Made by a program: the position numbers and the translations under genes. This document shows positions 8,050-15,525 of a stretch of DNA of 31,976 bases, in pieces. The stretch is from an uncultured Pelagibacteraceae bacterium. GTDB taxonomy: Bacteria > Pseudomonadota > Alphaproteobacteria > Pelagibacterales > Pelagibacteraceae. Location: positions 1 to 31,976 of the forward strand of contig CACFYO010000009.1 in NCBI GenBank assembly GCA_902570545.1. Direction: 5' to 3'. The notes beneath the pieces are model-generated. The model saw only the letters and a list, made by a program, of their open reading frames with translations. It was not told where the DNA came from and searched no databases. The number at the start of each line of letters is the position of its first letter. Position 1 is the first letter of the stretch.

Positions 8050-8559
8050 ATGAAATTGCATATAGGAGGTAAAGAAAAGAAAGAAGGATGGAAAATTCTC
8101 AATATTCAAACAAGTAATAATGTTGATTATATAGGAGATATTAGAGACCTTTCACAATTTGATGATAAAAGTGTAAGTGAGGTATACGCGAGTCATGTAG
8201 TAGAACATGTAGACCAAAAAAAAATTCAGGATACACTAAAAGGTGTATTCAGAATTTTAAAGGAAAATGGAAAGTTTTATATATCAGTGCCTGATATGGA
8301 AATTTTATGTAGAATTTTTTTAGACCCTAAGGCTCCCACTAAAGTAAAATTTCATACAATGAGAATGATGTTTGGTGGTCAAATTGATGATTTTGATTAT
8401 CATTATTTTGGATGGAATTATGAGTTTTTAAATGATTATCTTAAAGAAACGGGTTTTAAAAAAATTGAGAGGGTAAAATCTTTTAATCTATTTAATGATA
8501 CCAGTGATTATGCTCCATATGGACTTCCTATAAGTCTTAATGTTATAGCATATAAATAA
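8050..8559 (+). CDS. Small class I SAM-dependent methyltransferase (COG4627-like)
   Basis: A 169-residue protein beginning MKLHIGGKEKKEGWKILNIQ, the usual opening of the compact predicted methyltransferases (COG4627). In these a short (L)H(I)GxGxx segment stands in for a full glycine loop. DYIGDIRDL near 26-34 supplies the acidic residue for the ribose. VYASHVVEHV near 45-54 and FRILKENGKFYISVPDME near 68-85 are the later Methyltransf_11 strands. FNYGHH-type motifs are not obvious, but FDYHYFGWNYEFL near 113-125 sits where this family has a histidine-rich stretch. It is last in the + strand operon. The convergent small membrane gene ends on the next base. Substrate unknown. Confidence 0.8.
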   Translation: MKLHIGGKEKKEGWKILNIQTSNNVDYIGDIRDLSQFDDKSVSEVYASHVVEHVDQKKIQDTLKGVFRILKENGKFYISVPDMEILCRIFLDPKAPTKVKFHTMRMMFGGQIDDFDYHYFGWNYEFLNDYLKETGFKKIERVKSFNLFNDTSDYAPYGLPISLNVIAYK

Positions 8560-8739
8560 CTAATTTTTTTTAATAATTACTCCCAAAAAACCATTAAAGA
8601 TTGATACAGCAAATATCAAAAGTTGTCCTTTAAAGGAGTAAAATTCAAATGAAGGATAAAAACTTATACCAATTGAAAAAAAAAGATAAGTTAAAACAAA
8701 AGGTTGATAAAATTTTTTTATAAAATTTAAAATTTTCAC
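8560..8739 (-). CDS. Small membrane protein (59 aa), unknown
   Basis: A short frame starting at a GTG (complement of 8737-8739) that directly follows the EamA stop codon (TAAGTG) and ends at TAG exactly one base after the methyltransferase gene's stop. The product has two hydrophobic stretches, about residues 13-29 (PFVLTYLFFSIGISFY) and 37-55 (FKGQLLIFAVSIFNGFLGV), and ends IIKKN. This fits a double-pass membrane peptide with both ends inside. Evidence for being real: it fills the otherwise empty 181 bases, has no internal stops, shows a realistic membrane pattern and sits in a coupling position behind a transporter. I do not recognise the family. It could be an accessory to the transporter. 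Confidence 0.5.
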   Translation of the reverse strand: MKILNFIKKFYQPFVLTYLFFSIGISFYPSFEFYSFKGQLLIFAVSIFNGFLGVIIKKN

Positions 8740-9588
8740 TTACTTTCTAGTTGCAATATAAACGCCAATTGTTGCAAGTATAAATCCTGCTATATCAATA
8801 TTAGATAACTTTTCTCCTAAAAATAAATAGGCCATCACAGCTGTTGTAGGTGGGACAAGAAAAAATAATGTTGAAGTTTTACTTACTGAACCTGCTTTTA
8901 TTAAAAACATTAAAATTGTAAAGGCTCCAAACGACACTAGAATAATCTGATGTGTCATTCCTAATAAAAATCCTGTTGTAAAATTTATATAAGGAGTTTC
9001 AAATATTGATATTAAAATTAAATTAAAAGAACAGCCCCCAAAAGCTTGAAATCCATTATTAACTGATAATGGGACATTACCACTTAGTTTTTTTTGCCAC
9101 AAGGTTCCTGTAGTGATTGCAGCAAGGGCAATAAAACAAGTTACTAATCCATCTTTAGGAAACTCTTCTCCAAAATCTACTCCAAGTACTAGCAAAGAGC
9201 CTACAAAACCAAACACAATACCAACCCACTGCCCCCACCCTATTACCTCTTTATAGATTGGTCCTGATAATAAATTAGTTAATATCGGTTGAAGAGTAAC
9301 AATTAATGCTACAACACTTGCAGGAACTCCTACATGAAAAGCGTACCAACAACCACCAAGATATAATCCATGAAACAATACGCCGGTAGTTATGCTTTCT
9401 AATATATATCTCACCTTTGTTAAAATTATCTCTTTTTTAAGTAATGCGAATAAGAAGAAACCTATTGTTACAATTCCAAATCTAAAGGCAAGTGCTGCAA
9501 AAGGTGATGCATTCTGAACTATAATATCACCTGAGATGAATGCAGATGACCATAGCAATATAAATAGTAAAGGAAATGTTTTAATCAT
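8740..9588 (-). CDS. EamA/DMT superfamily transporter
   Basis: A 282-residue protein of about ten hydrophobic segments in two EamA repeats, as in drug/metabolite exporters. The first repeat opens PLLFILLWSSAFISGDIIVQNASPF, shortened here to its WSSAF and APFAALAFR-type core. The second contains a TLFFLVPPTTAVMAYLFLGE segment near 240-262, a typical EamA signature ending in GE. Length is normal. Family members export amino acids, metabolites or purines from the cytoplasm; the specific cargo cannot be read here. The gene stands between the CurA-like reductase upstream on the same strand (33-base gap) and the 59-residue membrane protein directly downstream. Confidence 0.88.
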   Translation of the reverse strand: MIKTFPLLFILLWSSAFISGDIIVQNASPFAALAFRFGIVTIGFFLFALLKKEIILTKVRYILESITTGVLFHGLYLGGCWYAFHVGVPASVVALIVTLQPILTNLLSGPIYKEVIGWGQWVGIVFGFVGSLLVLGVDFGEEFPKDGLVTCFIALAAITTGTLWQKKLSGNVPLSVNNGFQAFGGCSFNLILISIFETPYINFTTGFLLGMTHQIILVSFGAFTILMFLIKAGSVSKTSTLFFLVPPTTAVMAYLFLGEKLSNIDIAGFILATIGVYIATRK

Positions 9589-9621
9589 TTATTGAGGATT
9601 TTAAGTCACAAAATTTCTAAA

Positions 9622-10629
9622 CTAAATTTTGACAAGCATTTTGCCAATATTTTTACCGTTTAATAAATCAATAAATGACTTTGGAGCATTCTCTATTCCT
9701 TTGTAGATAGTTTCTTTAAATTTTATTTTACCATCCGCCAACCATTTTGACATTTCAGTTTCAAATGGCTCTCTTTCATTATCGTGATCAAAAATAAGAA
9801 ATCCTCTAATTGTAAGTCTTTTTACTAAAACATAAGCCATATTTTTCAAACCAGATCCAGGATTTGTTGCATTCATCTGTGAAATTCTTCCACAAATCAC
9901 AATACGACCATATGTTTTCATTTGGAAAATAGCGGACTCCAAAAAGTCTCCACCAACATTATCAAAATAAAGATCAAAACCATCAGGACAAATTTCCTTG
10001 AAATGTAATACAAGGTTTTCTACTTTCTTATAATTAAAAGCATGATCAACTTTTAATTCATTTTTTAACCAATCAACTTTTTCATCAGACCCTGTGCTTG
10101 CAATAACTTTACAACCATGGTTTTTTGCAATTTGGCATACTGTAGATCCAACACTACCTCCAGCAGAAGAGACTAATATAGTTTGCCCAGATTTCAATTC
10201 TCCATGTTTGAAAAGTCCAATGTAAGCTGTATGCCCTGTCATTCCAAGTGGTCCTAAGTACGATTGTATAGGCATATCAATTGGTTTTAGTTTCTTTAGT
10301 TCATCAGAACTACAAACAAATTTATCTCTCATACCAAGACTGCTAAATACTAAATCTCCAACACTAAAATCTTTATCATTTGAGCGTTCTACTGTGCCAA
10401 TTGCATACCCTTCCATTTCTTCACCGATTTTAAATGGTGGTTTATAATTTTTTCTCTCAGTCATTCTTGCACGCATGTATGGATCAACAGATATCCATGA
10501 ATTTGACACTAAAATATTTTTTTCGTTATTAATTGAAATTTTTTTTGATTTTATTTCAAAATCTGTCTCTTTTGGTAATCCGGTTGGAATATAATTTTTT
10601 AAAGATACGTATTTACTAACCACAGACAT
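9622..10629 (-). CDS. NADP-dependent oxidoreductase, CurA/leukotriene B4 dehydrogenase-like (zinc-independent MDR)
   Basis: A 335-residue medium-chain dehydrogenase/reductase without zinc ligands. Signature stretches: SVDPYMRARM near residues 48-57, IGEEMEGYAIGTV, LGPLGMTGHTAY near 125-136, and the NADP loop SAGGSVGSTVCQIAKNHG near 154-171. Further on are YFDNVGGDFLE near 221-231 and GRISQMNA in the CurA position. Members reduce the double bond of alpha,beta-unsaturated ketones and aldehydes (2-alkenals, curcumin), so detoxification of lipid peroxidation products is the expected role. This fits the MsrA gene immediately upstream, with one base between its stop and this start. The two probably form an oxidative-damage repair pair. 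The true substrate is not known. Confidence 0.87.
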   Translation of the reverse strand: MSVVSKYVSLKNYIPTGLPKETDFEIKSKKISINNEKNILVSNSWISVDPYMRARMTERKNYKPPFKIGEEMEGYAIGTVERSNDKDFSVGDLVFSSLGMRDKFVCSSDELKKLKPIDMPIQSYLGPLGMTGHTAYIGLFKHGELKSGQTILVSSAGGSVGSTVCQIAKNHGCKVIASTGSDEKVDWLKNELKVDHAFNYKKVENLVLHFKEICPDGFDLYFDNVGGDFLESAIFQMKTYGRIVICGRISQMNATNPGSGLKNMAYVLVKRLTIRGFLIFDHDNEREPFETEMSKWLADGKIKFKETIYKGIENAPKSFIDLLNGKNIGKMLVKI

Positions 10630-10630
10630 T

Positions 10631-11209
10631 TTAAGACCCCCAAATACTATTTAATATTGCTTCGCGTCTACATCCTTTTTTATATCTTAAGTAATTAAGA
10701 AAATTTATTTGGTAATAATCTTGATGAACAGCCTCTGCAATATAAAATTTATCAAATTTTCTTACATAAGTTACTACTTTTTTTTTAAACTTTTCCTCTA
10801 TTTCCTTAATGCTATTTTCTATTAAGTTTTTTTGCTTATCATTTTGATAAAACGCTACTGATCTATAACTATATCCTTTATCACAGAATTGTCCTGCAGC
10901 ATCAAAAGGATCAATATTAATCCAGAATTCTTCTAAAAGTTTTTCGTAGCTAACTACTTCTGGGATATATATGACCTCTATAACTTCAAAATGACCTGTG
11001 TTTCCATATGTGACTTCTTTATATGTAGGATTTTCGGTAGTACCACCTGAGTATCCAGAAATTACTTTTGATACACCAAGAATATTTTCAAAAGATTCCT
11101 CCATGCACCAAAAACATCCTCCAGCAAAATAAGCTCTTTCAAAATTTGGAGAATTGGCAAAGCTTATTGAAGAAATAAGAATGAAAATTATTGATAAAAG
11201 TTTTTTCAT
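10631..11209 (-). CDS. msrA: Peptide-methionine (S)-S-oxide reductase MsrA, with signal peptide
   Basis: A 192-residue MsrA that reduces the S form of methionine sulfoxide in proteins. The catalytic motif is GGCFWC, with the nucleophile Cys32, followed by VISGYSGG near 49-56, the TGHFE region, FWINIDPFDAAGQFCDKG and YSYRS, all diagnostic. Candidate recycling cysteines occur in the QFCDKG segment and near the C-terminus (KKGCRRE). The first ~19 residues (MKKLLSIIFILISSISFAN) form a signal peptide, so this copy should work in the periplasm, unlike cytoplasmic MsrA. The fourth position after GCFW is Cys rather than the commoner Gly or Met. A strong hairpin covers the bases just before and including the first base of the start codon. 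The CurA-like gene follows directly. Confidence 0.93.
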   Translation of the reverse strand: MKKLLSIIFILISSISFANSPNFERAYFAGGCFWCMEESFENILGVSKVISGYSGGTTENPTYKEVTYGNTGHFEVIEVIYIPEVVSYEKLLEEFWINIDPFDAAGQFCDKGYSYRSVAFYQNDKQKNLIENSIKEIEEKFKKKVVTYVRKFDKFYIAEAVHQDYYQINFLNYLRYKKGCRREAILNSIWGS

Positions 11210-11247
11210 TAAAGGTAGCTATCTTAATGCTGATAGCTTACCTTTAA
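11209..11247 (-). promoter_or_regulatory. Long hairpin between fdh and msrA, touching the msrA start codon
   Basis: Arms at 11209-11223 and 11232-11247 pair over 15 base pairs with a single bulged base and an 8-base loop. The innermost 6 pairs are GCTATC/GATAGC and the outer 9 pairs TTAAAGGTA/TACCTTTAA. It lies 18 bases beyond the fdh stop. On the - strand its 3' arm runs into the first base of the msrA ATG, and the AAAGG that could act as a ribosome site is in the 5' arm. There is no following T-run, so it is not a standard intrinsic terminator. It may be an mRNA 3'-end stabiliser for fdh or a translational gate on msrA. Confidence 0.5.
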
Positions 11248-11265
11248 TAATTTATATTTAAAACT

Positions 11266-12465
11266 CTATTTTTTTTGATATTTTGCCGCTTCTTCTGAAC
11301 CACCAGTAGCGCTTCCTTTACTATAAGAATGCGCTCCCATTCCAGCTAATTGTCCGTCTTTAACAATCAAGTATTGATTACGTATTTCACTACCTTCAAA
11401 GAAACATTCCAATATTTCTCTTACACCATCAGCATATCTAGCTTGGGCAGATAGTGATGTTCCAGAAGTATGAGGTGTCATTCCATGGTTTGGCATTGTT
11501 CTCCACACGTGATCGTTTGGAGCTGGTTGAGGAAACCATACGTCTCCCGCATATCCACTTAATTGTCCACTCTTCAAGGCTTTTGCTATTGCGTCTCTAT
11601 TACAAATTTTACCCCTTGCAGTATTTACAATGTATGCACCTTTTTTCATTTTACCTATCATCTCATCATCAAATAAGTTTTCTGTTTCGGGATGCAGAGG
11701 ACAGTTGATTGTTACAACATCACATACTTTAACCATAGACTCCACAGTTTCATGGAAAGTAAGATTTAACTCCTTTTCAACTGACTCAGGTAATCTATGT
11801 CTATCAAAATAGTGAAGATGAACATCAAAAGGTTTCATTTTTCTGAGTGCATCTAAACCAATTCTTCCAGCTGCTACAGTTCCAATATGCATTCCCTCAA
11901 CATCGTAAGATCTTTGAACAGCATCTGCAATATTCCATCCACCTTCATTAACGATTCGATGTTGGTTGTGGTAATCTCTAACAAGTGAAACTATCATCAT
12001 TACTATATGCTCAGCAACTGATCTTGAGTTACAGAAAGTAACTTCTACGACATCAATTTTATGATCCATTGCTGCTTGTAAATCTACGTGATCTGAACCA
12101 ATTCCCGCAGTTATTGCCATTTTCAAGTTTTTTGCTTTTTCAATCTTTTCTTTTGTTAAATAATAAGGAAAGAATGGTTGAGAAATAACTATATCTGCAT
12201 CGACTATATGCTTATCGGCCTCGCATCCTTCTCCATCTTTACTATTAGTTACGACTAACTCATGACCATTGCTCTCTAAAAATTTTCTTAATCCTAATTC
12301 ACCAGATACACATCCTAATAATTCTCCTGGTGTGAAATCCCTACCTTTTGGACTAGGTAAAGTCATTCCATCAGGATATTTTTCTAATTTTGGAAGATCT
12401 GATAAAGGGTAAGCTTTAGGCATACCACCTTTAGGATCATCATATAACACGCAAAGTACTTTCAT
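11266..12465 (-). CDS. fdh: NAD-dependent formate dehydrogenase (single-subunit, metal-free)
   Basis: A 399-residue D-2-hydroxyacid-dehydrogenase-fold enzyme oxidising formate to CO2 with reduction of NAD+. Its numbering coincides with the well-studied Pseudomonas sp. 101 enzyme: Asn146 (CNSRSVAEH), Ala198-Gly200 of the NAD loop (VAAGRIG), Asp221-Arg222 fixing NAD preference, Arg284 (NTARGK), Asp308 (GDVWFPQP), Gln313 and His332 (PHTSGTSLSAQARYA). All catalytic residues are present, so it should be active. It works in the cytoplasm and yields NADH from formate produced by C1 metabolism, which suits methyl-compound-oxidising marine bacteria. A strong AGGAG ribosome site lies about 6 bases before the ATG and a good promoter about 55 bases upstream, unusual strength for this window. 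It appears to be its own transcription unit. Confidence 0.96.
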   Translation of the reverse strand: MKVLCVLYDDPKGGMPKAYPLSDLPKLEKYPDGMTLPSPKGRDFTPGELLGCVSGELGLRKFLESNGHELVVTNSKDGEGCEADKHIVDADIVISQPFFPYYLTKEKIEKAKNLKMAITAGIGSDHVDLQAAMDHKIDVVEVTFCNSRSVAEHIVMMIVSLVRDYHNQHRIVNEGGWNIADAVQRSYDVEGMHIGTVAAGRIGLDALRKMKPFDVHLHYFDRHRLPESVEKELNLTFHETVESMVKVCDVVTINCPLHPETENLFDDEMIGKMKKGAYIVNTARGKICNRDAIAKALKSGQLSGYAGDVWFPQPAPNDHVWRTMPNHGMTPHTSGTSLSAQARYADGVREILECFFEGSEIRNQYLIVKDGQLAGMGAHSYSKGSATGGSEEAAKYQKK

Positions 12466-12519
12466 TTTTTCTCCTAATATTTATGTTTTAAAATCTCTCT
12501 ATAGATATTTTCTTATGAA

Positions 12520-12549
12520 AGTGTAGCATAAAATAAGAACATCAATCAA
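12520..12549 (-). promoter_or_regulatory. Predicted sigma70-type promoter for fdh
   Basis: On the - strand a -35 box TTGATT (12549-12544) is followed after 18 bases by a -10 box TACACT (12525-12520), preceded by TGC in the manner of an extended -10. Transcription would begin near 12513, giving a leader of about 48 bases that ends with the AGGAG site before the fdh ATG at 12465. The spacing and match are better than elsewhere in this AT-rich window, where chance boxes are common. Prediction by eye only. Confidence 0.5.
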
Positions 12550-12564
12550 ACGAATAGTACTTGA

Positions 12565-13026
12565 TTAGGGGTATTTCTTTTTAGCAACGAATTTATTCAG
12601 AATAATTCCAAAGGCTATTATAATCAAACATCCAGTTAATATTGGGGAGAATAAATAGTCAAACGATACTGACCCCAATATGACTATAATAGGATTTCCT
12701 CCGGCTGGAGGGTGGGTTACATCTAGTAAAATCATCAATCCAACACCAAGACCTACCGCTAGAGGTATTGATATATAAATTGGTAAGGGGATAAAATTAT
12801 AAAATAGAATTCCAATTGCTGAAGTTACTAGATGACCAAATAATATATTTTTAGGTTTAGCAAATGGACTTTCTGGGTAACCATATAAAAGAACCATTGA
12901 TGATCCAAATGATGCAATTAAAAACAGTCCAAAATTAGTTTTATAAGTTAATAAAGTGAGAACACCAATTGTTATAGTTGTAAAAATCAACGCTAAAAGG
13001 GATCTTATAATTTTATCTTTGTTCAT
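12565..13026 (-). CDS. HPP family integral membrane protein
   Basis: A 153-residue protein with four to five hydrophobic segments and the defining DVTHPPAGGNP motif (His105-Pro106-Pro107), preceded by GLMILLD. The earlier FGSSMVLLYGYPESPFAKPKN segment near 40-60 is also typical. HPP proteins are compact inner-membrane proteins; some have been linked to nitrite transport in chloroplasts and cyanobacteria, but bacterial roles are mostly unknown. It begins on the base after the stop of the SufU-like gene, so the two are translationally coupled. Whether they share a function, for example an iron or sulfur task, is not visible in sequence. Family call is secure. Confidence 0.87.
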   Translation of the reverse strand: MNKDKIIRSLLALIFTTITIGVLTLLTYKTNFGLFLIASFGSSMVLLYGYPESPFAKPKNILFGHLVTSAIGILFYNFIPLPIYISIPLAVGLGVGLMILLDVTHPPAGGNPIIVILGSVSFDYLFSPILTGCLIIIAFGIILNKFVAKKKYP

Positions 13027-13422
13027 TTATTGTATTACTTTTTTTAAAGCTTTTATTGGAAGTGTTAAACACTCTTTTCTTGCATAATTTTTTTTATCAA
13101 AGATTTTTTTAAACTCTTTCCATTCAATTGGAAATGAAATATTTTCTTTATCATTAAACTTATCCAATAATTTTAAAAAATTTTTAATTTTATCTTTACT
13201 TTTTTTCTTAAAATTTTTTGTAGCTAAATTTGCAGATGCATTGCAATATATGCAAGATTGAGATTGATAAGAGAAATCTTTTATAACATTGTCTTTAATA
13301 ATTAAAAAAATTTCAATCTCATCACCACAAATTTGACTTTTACATTTCATCGAATGAGTGCAGTTATGAATATGTTTATTGTTTTTGGTATCAGAAGCTA
13401 TTTTTAAAATATCAATATCCAT
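13027..13422 (-). CDS. Iron-sulfur cluster scaffold-like protein (IscU/SufU/NifU N-terminal fold)
   Basis: A 131-residue protein. It has three cysteines and an aspartate where SufU/IscU proteins bind metal or cluster: Cys32 and Asp34 in ICGDEIEIF, Cys57 in SQSCIYCNASANLA, and Cys118 in ARKECLTLPIKALKK. The last resembles the SufU R-x-x-C-x-x-L-P-x-x-A-L ending. The N-terminal part carries extra His/Cys residues (HIHNCTHSMKC), unusual for the family and possibly an additional metal site. Known family role: scaffold or sulfur acceptor for Fe-S assembly. Here it sits alone with an HPP membrane protein rather than in a suf or isc operon, so a specialised role or degenerate scaffold is possible. 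A 78-base divergent space separates it from the EamA gene. Confidence 0.75.
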   Translation of the reverse strand: MDIDILKIASDTKNNKHIHNCTHSMKCKSQICGDEIEIFLIIKDNVIKDFSYQSQSCIYCNASANLATKNFKKKSKDKIKNFLKLLDKFNDKENISFPIEWKEFKKIFDKKNYARKECLTLPIKALKKVIQ

Positions 13423-13500
13423 TAATTTGAGTATTTATTTGATTGTTATTATATAAATTTATATTTATATTTTCATACTTCTTAAATAAAAAAATAGCAC

Positions 13501-14406
13501 ATGCTAAACTTAAAAAATCCTAAAGTAGCCATCCCAATCGTATTAATTGCTGGTATTTTTTGGTCATTTGGTCCATATGTTGTAAGGCACATCGATCAGC
13601 CAGAAACAGTTCCTTGGCAATATTTATTTACAAGAGGAATAGTAATTTTTCTTTTGCTTAATATGTATTTGTTCCTTGAGGAAGGAAAAGAGTTTTATAA
13701 AAATTATTTTAAAGTGGGTATATCGGGTCTAATTGGAGGTATTGGTCTTGGTACCGCAATGATAACATTTATATGGTCAATTACTAATACGACAGCAGCT
13801 ATCACTTTACTTTGTCTTGCAGCAATGCCATTTATAACAGCCTTATTAGGGTTCTTGTTCTTAAAAGAAAAAATTTCATTAACAGTATGGATTGCGATTC
13901 TAGTTGCAGCAGCGGGTATATGTATAATGGCTTTTGACAATTCTGGTAAAAATTCATTGCAAGGGCTTGTGTTTGGACTTATTTCTGCATTAGGTTTCTC
14001 AATTTTTTCTGTTTCACTTAGATGGAGAAAAGAAACACCAAAATTTACTACTGTAGCCTTTGCGGGGTTTTTCTGTTTCATATTTTCTGCTGTAATGCTT
14101 ATGTCAAACGATGCTAATTTTTTATCTACTGGAAAAAATGAAGCCTTATTTGCTACTCATGGAACTCTAGTATGTATGGGTTTGATTTTGTACTCAATTG
14201 GATCAAAAAATATTCCAGCAGCTGATCTAACTTTACTCTCACTTACTGAGGTAATCGGTGGAATATTCTGGGTATGGTTACCATGGATGGGAATTAATGA
14301 AGTCCCATCTACAAATACTATTATTGGTGGATTTTTTATTTTTATGTCAATTTTTTACTACAGCCTCATTATGCAGTCTAATAGAAGATTTATAGGTTTA
14401 AACTAA
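13501..14406 (+). CDS. EamA/DMT superfamily transporter
   Basis: A 301-residue membrane protein with about ten hydrophobic helices in two EamA repeats. The first repeat has GIFWSFGPYVVRHID near residues 19-33, AITLLCLAAMPFITALLGFLFLKEK near 98-123 (ending with the typical LKEK), and the second begins LQGLVFGLISALGFSIFSVSLRW. A second signature, AADLTLLSLTEVIGGIFWVWL, lies near 240-260. Length is normal. It starts the + strand operon and its stop is one base from the amidinotransferase ATG. Coupling to an arginine/glycine-modifying enzyme suggests export or uptake of an amino acid or guanidino compound, which is inference from position only. Confidence 0.88.
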   Translation: MLNLKNPKVAIPIVLIAGIFWSFGPYVVRHIDQPETVPWQYLFTRGIVIFLLLNMYLFLEEGKEFYKNYFKVGISGLIGGIGLGTAMITFIWSITNTTAAITLLCLAAMPFITALLGFLFLKEKISLTVWIAILVAAAGICIMAFDNSGKNSLQGLVFGLISALGFSIFSVSLRWRKETPKFTTVAFAGFFCFIFSAVMLMSNDANFLSTGKNEALFATHGTLVCMGLILYSIGSKNIPAADLTLLSLTEVIGGIFWVWLPWMGINEVPSTNTIIGGFFIFMSIFYYSLIMQSNRRFIGLN

Positions 14407-14407
14407 A

Positions 14408-15523
14408 ATGAATAATGAAAAAGTAATTGTCAATAGTTGGAATGAGTGGGATCCATTGAAACATGTAATAGTAGGTAAAGCAGATGGTACTTGTATACCT
14501 GCCCCTGAGCCAGCATTAGATGCCAAAGTTCCAGAAGACAGCGATATGAGAGGAAAATTTGGTCCAAGAACTAAAGATACTGTAGATAAAGCAAATCAGC
14601 TTTTAGATAATTTCTCAAATATATTAAAAAAAAGAGGGATTAAAGTTGATAGACCAGACCCAATTGATTTTAATCAAAAAACATCTACACCTGATTGGCA
14701 AGCGGAGACGATGTTTGGATGCATGCCACCGAGAGATGTTTTGTTAACTGTCGGTAATGAAATTTTAGAGGCTACGATGAGTTATCGTTGCCGATGGTTT
14801 GAATATCTATGTTACCGACCACTATTAAAACAATATTATAATTCAGATCCAAATATGAGACACGAATCTGCGCCTAAACCTAGATTAACTGATGAGGATT
14901 ATAGAGAGGATTACTTATCAGATAAAATTGGAATTCAAAAAAGACTGGAATGGACAGAAAATAAATATTTTGTAACCACTGAGGAGGAGCCACTATTTGA
15001 TGCTGCTGACGTTCTAAGATTTGGTAAAGATTTAGTGGTACAACATGGTTTTACAACAAATTTAAAAGGAATTGATTGGTTAAAAAGACATTATAAAGAT
15101 CACAGGGTTCATGCTGTTAATTTTCCAGGTGATCCTTATCCAATTCATATAGATGCAACTTTTACACCTATCAAGGAGGGTTTAATAATTAATAATCCTC
15201 AAAGAAGACTTCCTAAAGAGCAAAGAAAATTATTTGAAAATAACGGTTGGGAAATTATTGATAGTGCTCAACCTGCACACAACGAGCCCCCACCCCTATG
15301 TTACTCTTCAACATGGTTATCAATGAATGTTTTAGTTTTAGATCCTAAAACTGTGTGTGTTGAAAAAAGTGAAGTATACCAAGCAGAACAACTAGATAAA
15401 TTAGGAATGGAGGTTGTTCCTGTTGAGCTTAGAGACGCTTATGCATTTGGAGGTGGATTACATTGTTGTACAGCAGATGTTTATAGAGAAGGTGAATTAA
15501 AAGATTATTTTCCAAAACAATAA
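14408..15523 (+). CDS. Glycine amidinotransferase-like protein
   Basis: A 371-residue pentein-fold enzyme of the L-arginine:glycine amidinotransferase group. It opens VNSWNEWDPLKHVIVGKADGTCIP, abbreviated here as the NEWDPL and GKADG signature. The predicted triad is the nucleophile Cys353 in FGGGLHCCTADV, His247 in PIHIDATF and an Asp in EPLFDAADVLRF near 195-204. The enzyme family moves an amidino group from arginine to an amine such as glycine, releasing ornithine, in the cytoplasm. The length is near bacterial homologues and slightly shorter than human AGAT without its transit peptide. It lies between an EamA transporter and a threonine-aldolase-like gene that would generate glycine. So guanidinoacetate formation is a fair hypothesis, but the acceptor cannot be read from sequence. 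Confidence 0.85.
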   Translation: MNNEKVIVNSWNEWDPLKHVIVGKADGTCIPAPEPALDAKVPEDSDMRGKFGPRTKDTVDKANQLLDNFSNILKKRGIKVDRPDPIDFNQKTSTPDWQAETMFGCMPPRDVLLTVGNEILEATMSYRCRWFEYLCYRPLLKQYYNSDPNMRHESAPKPRLTDEDYREDYLSDKIGIQKRLEWTENKYFVTTEEEPLFDAADVLRFGKDLVVQHGFTTNLKGIDWLKRHYKDHRVHAVNFPGDPYPIHIDATFTPIKEGLIINNPQRRLPKEQRKLFENNGWEIIDSAQPAHNEPPPLCYSSTWLSMNVLVLDPKTVCVEKSEVYQAEQLDKLGMEVVPVELRDAYAFGGGLHCCTADVYREGELKDYFPKQ

Positions 15524-15525
15524 AT

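Noticed and set aside
9609..9631. AT-only inverted repeat at the end of the CurA-like gene as a terminator
   Set aside because: The stem is 8 bp with a single G-C pair, and such repeats arise by chance in this composition.
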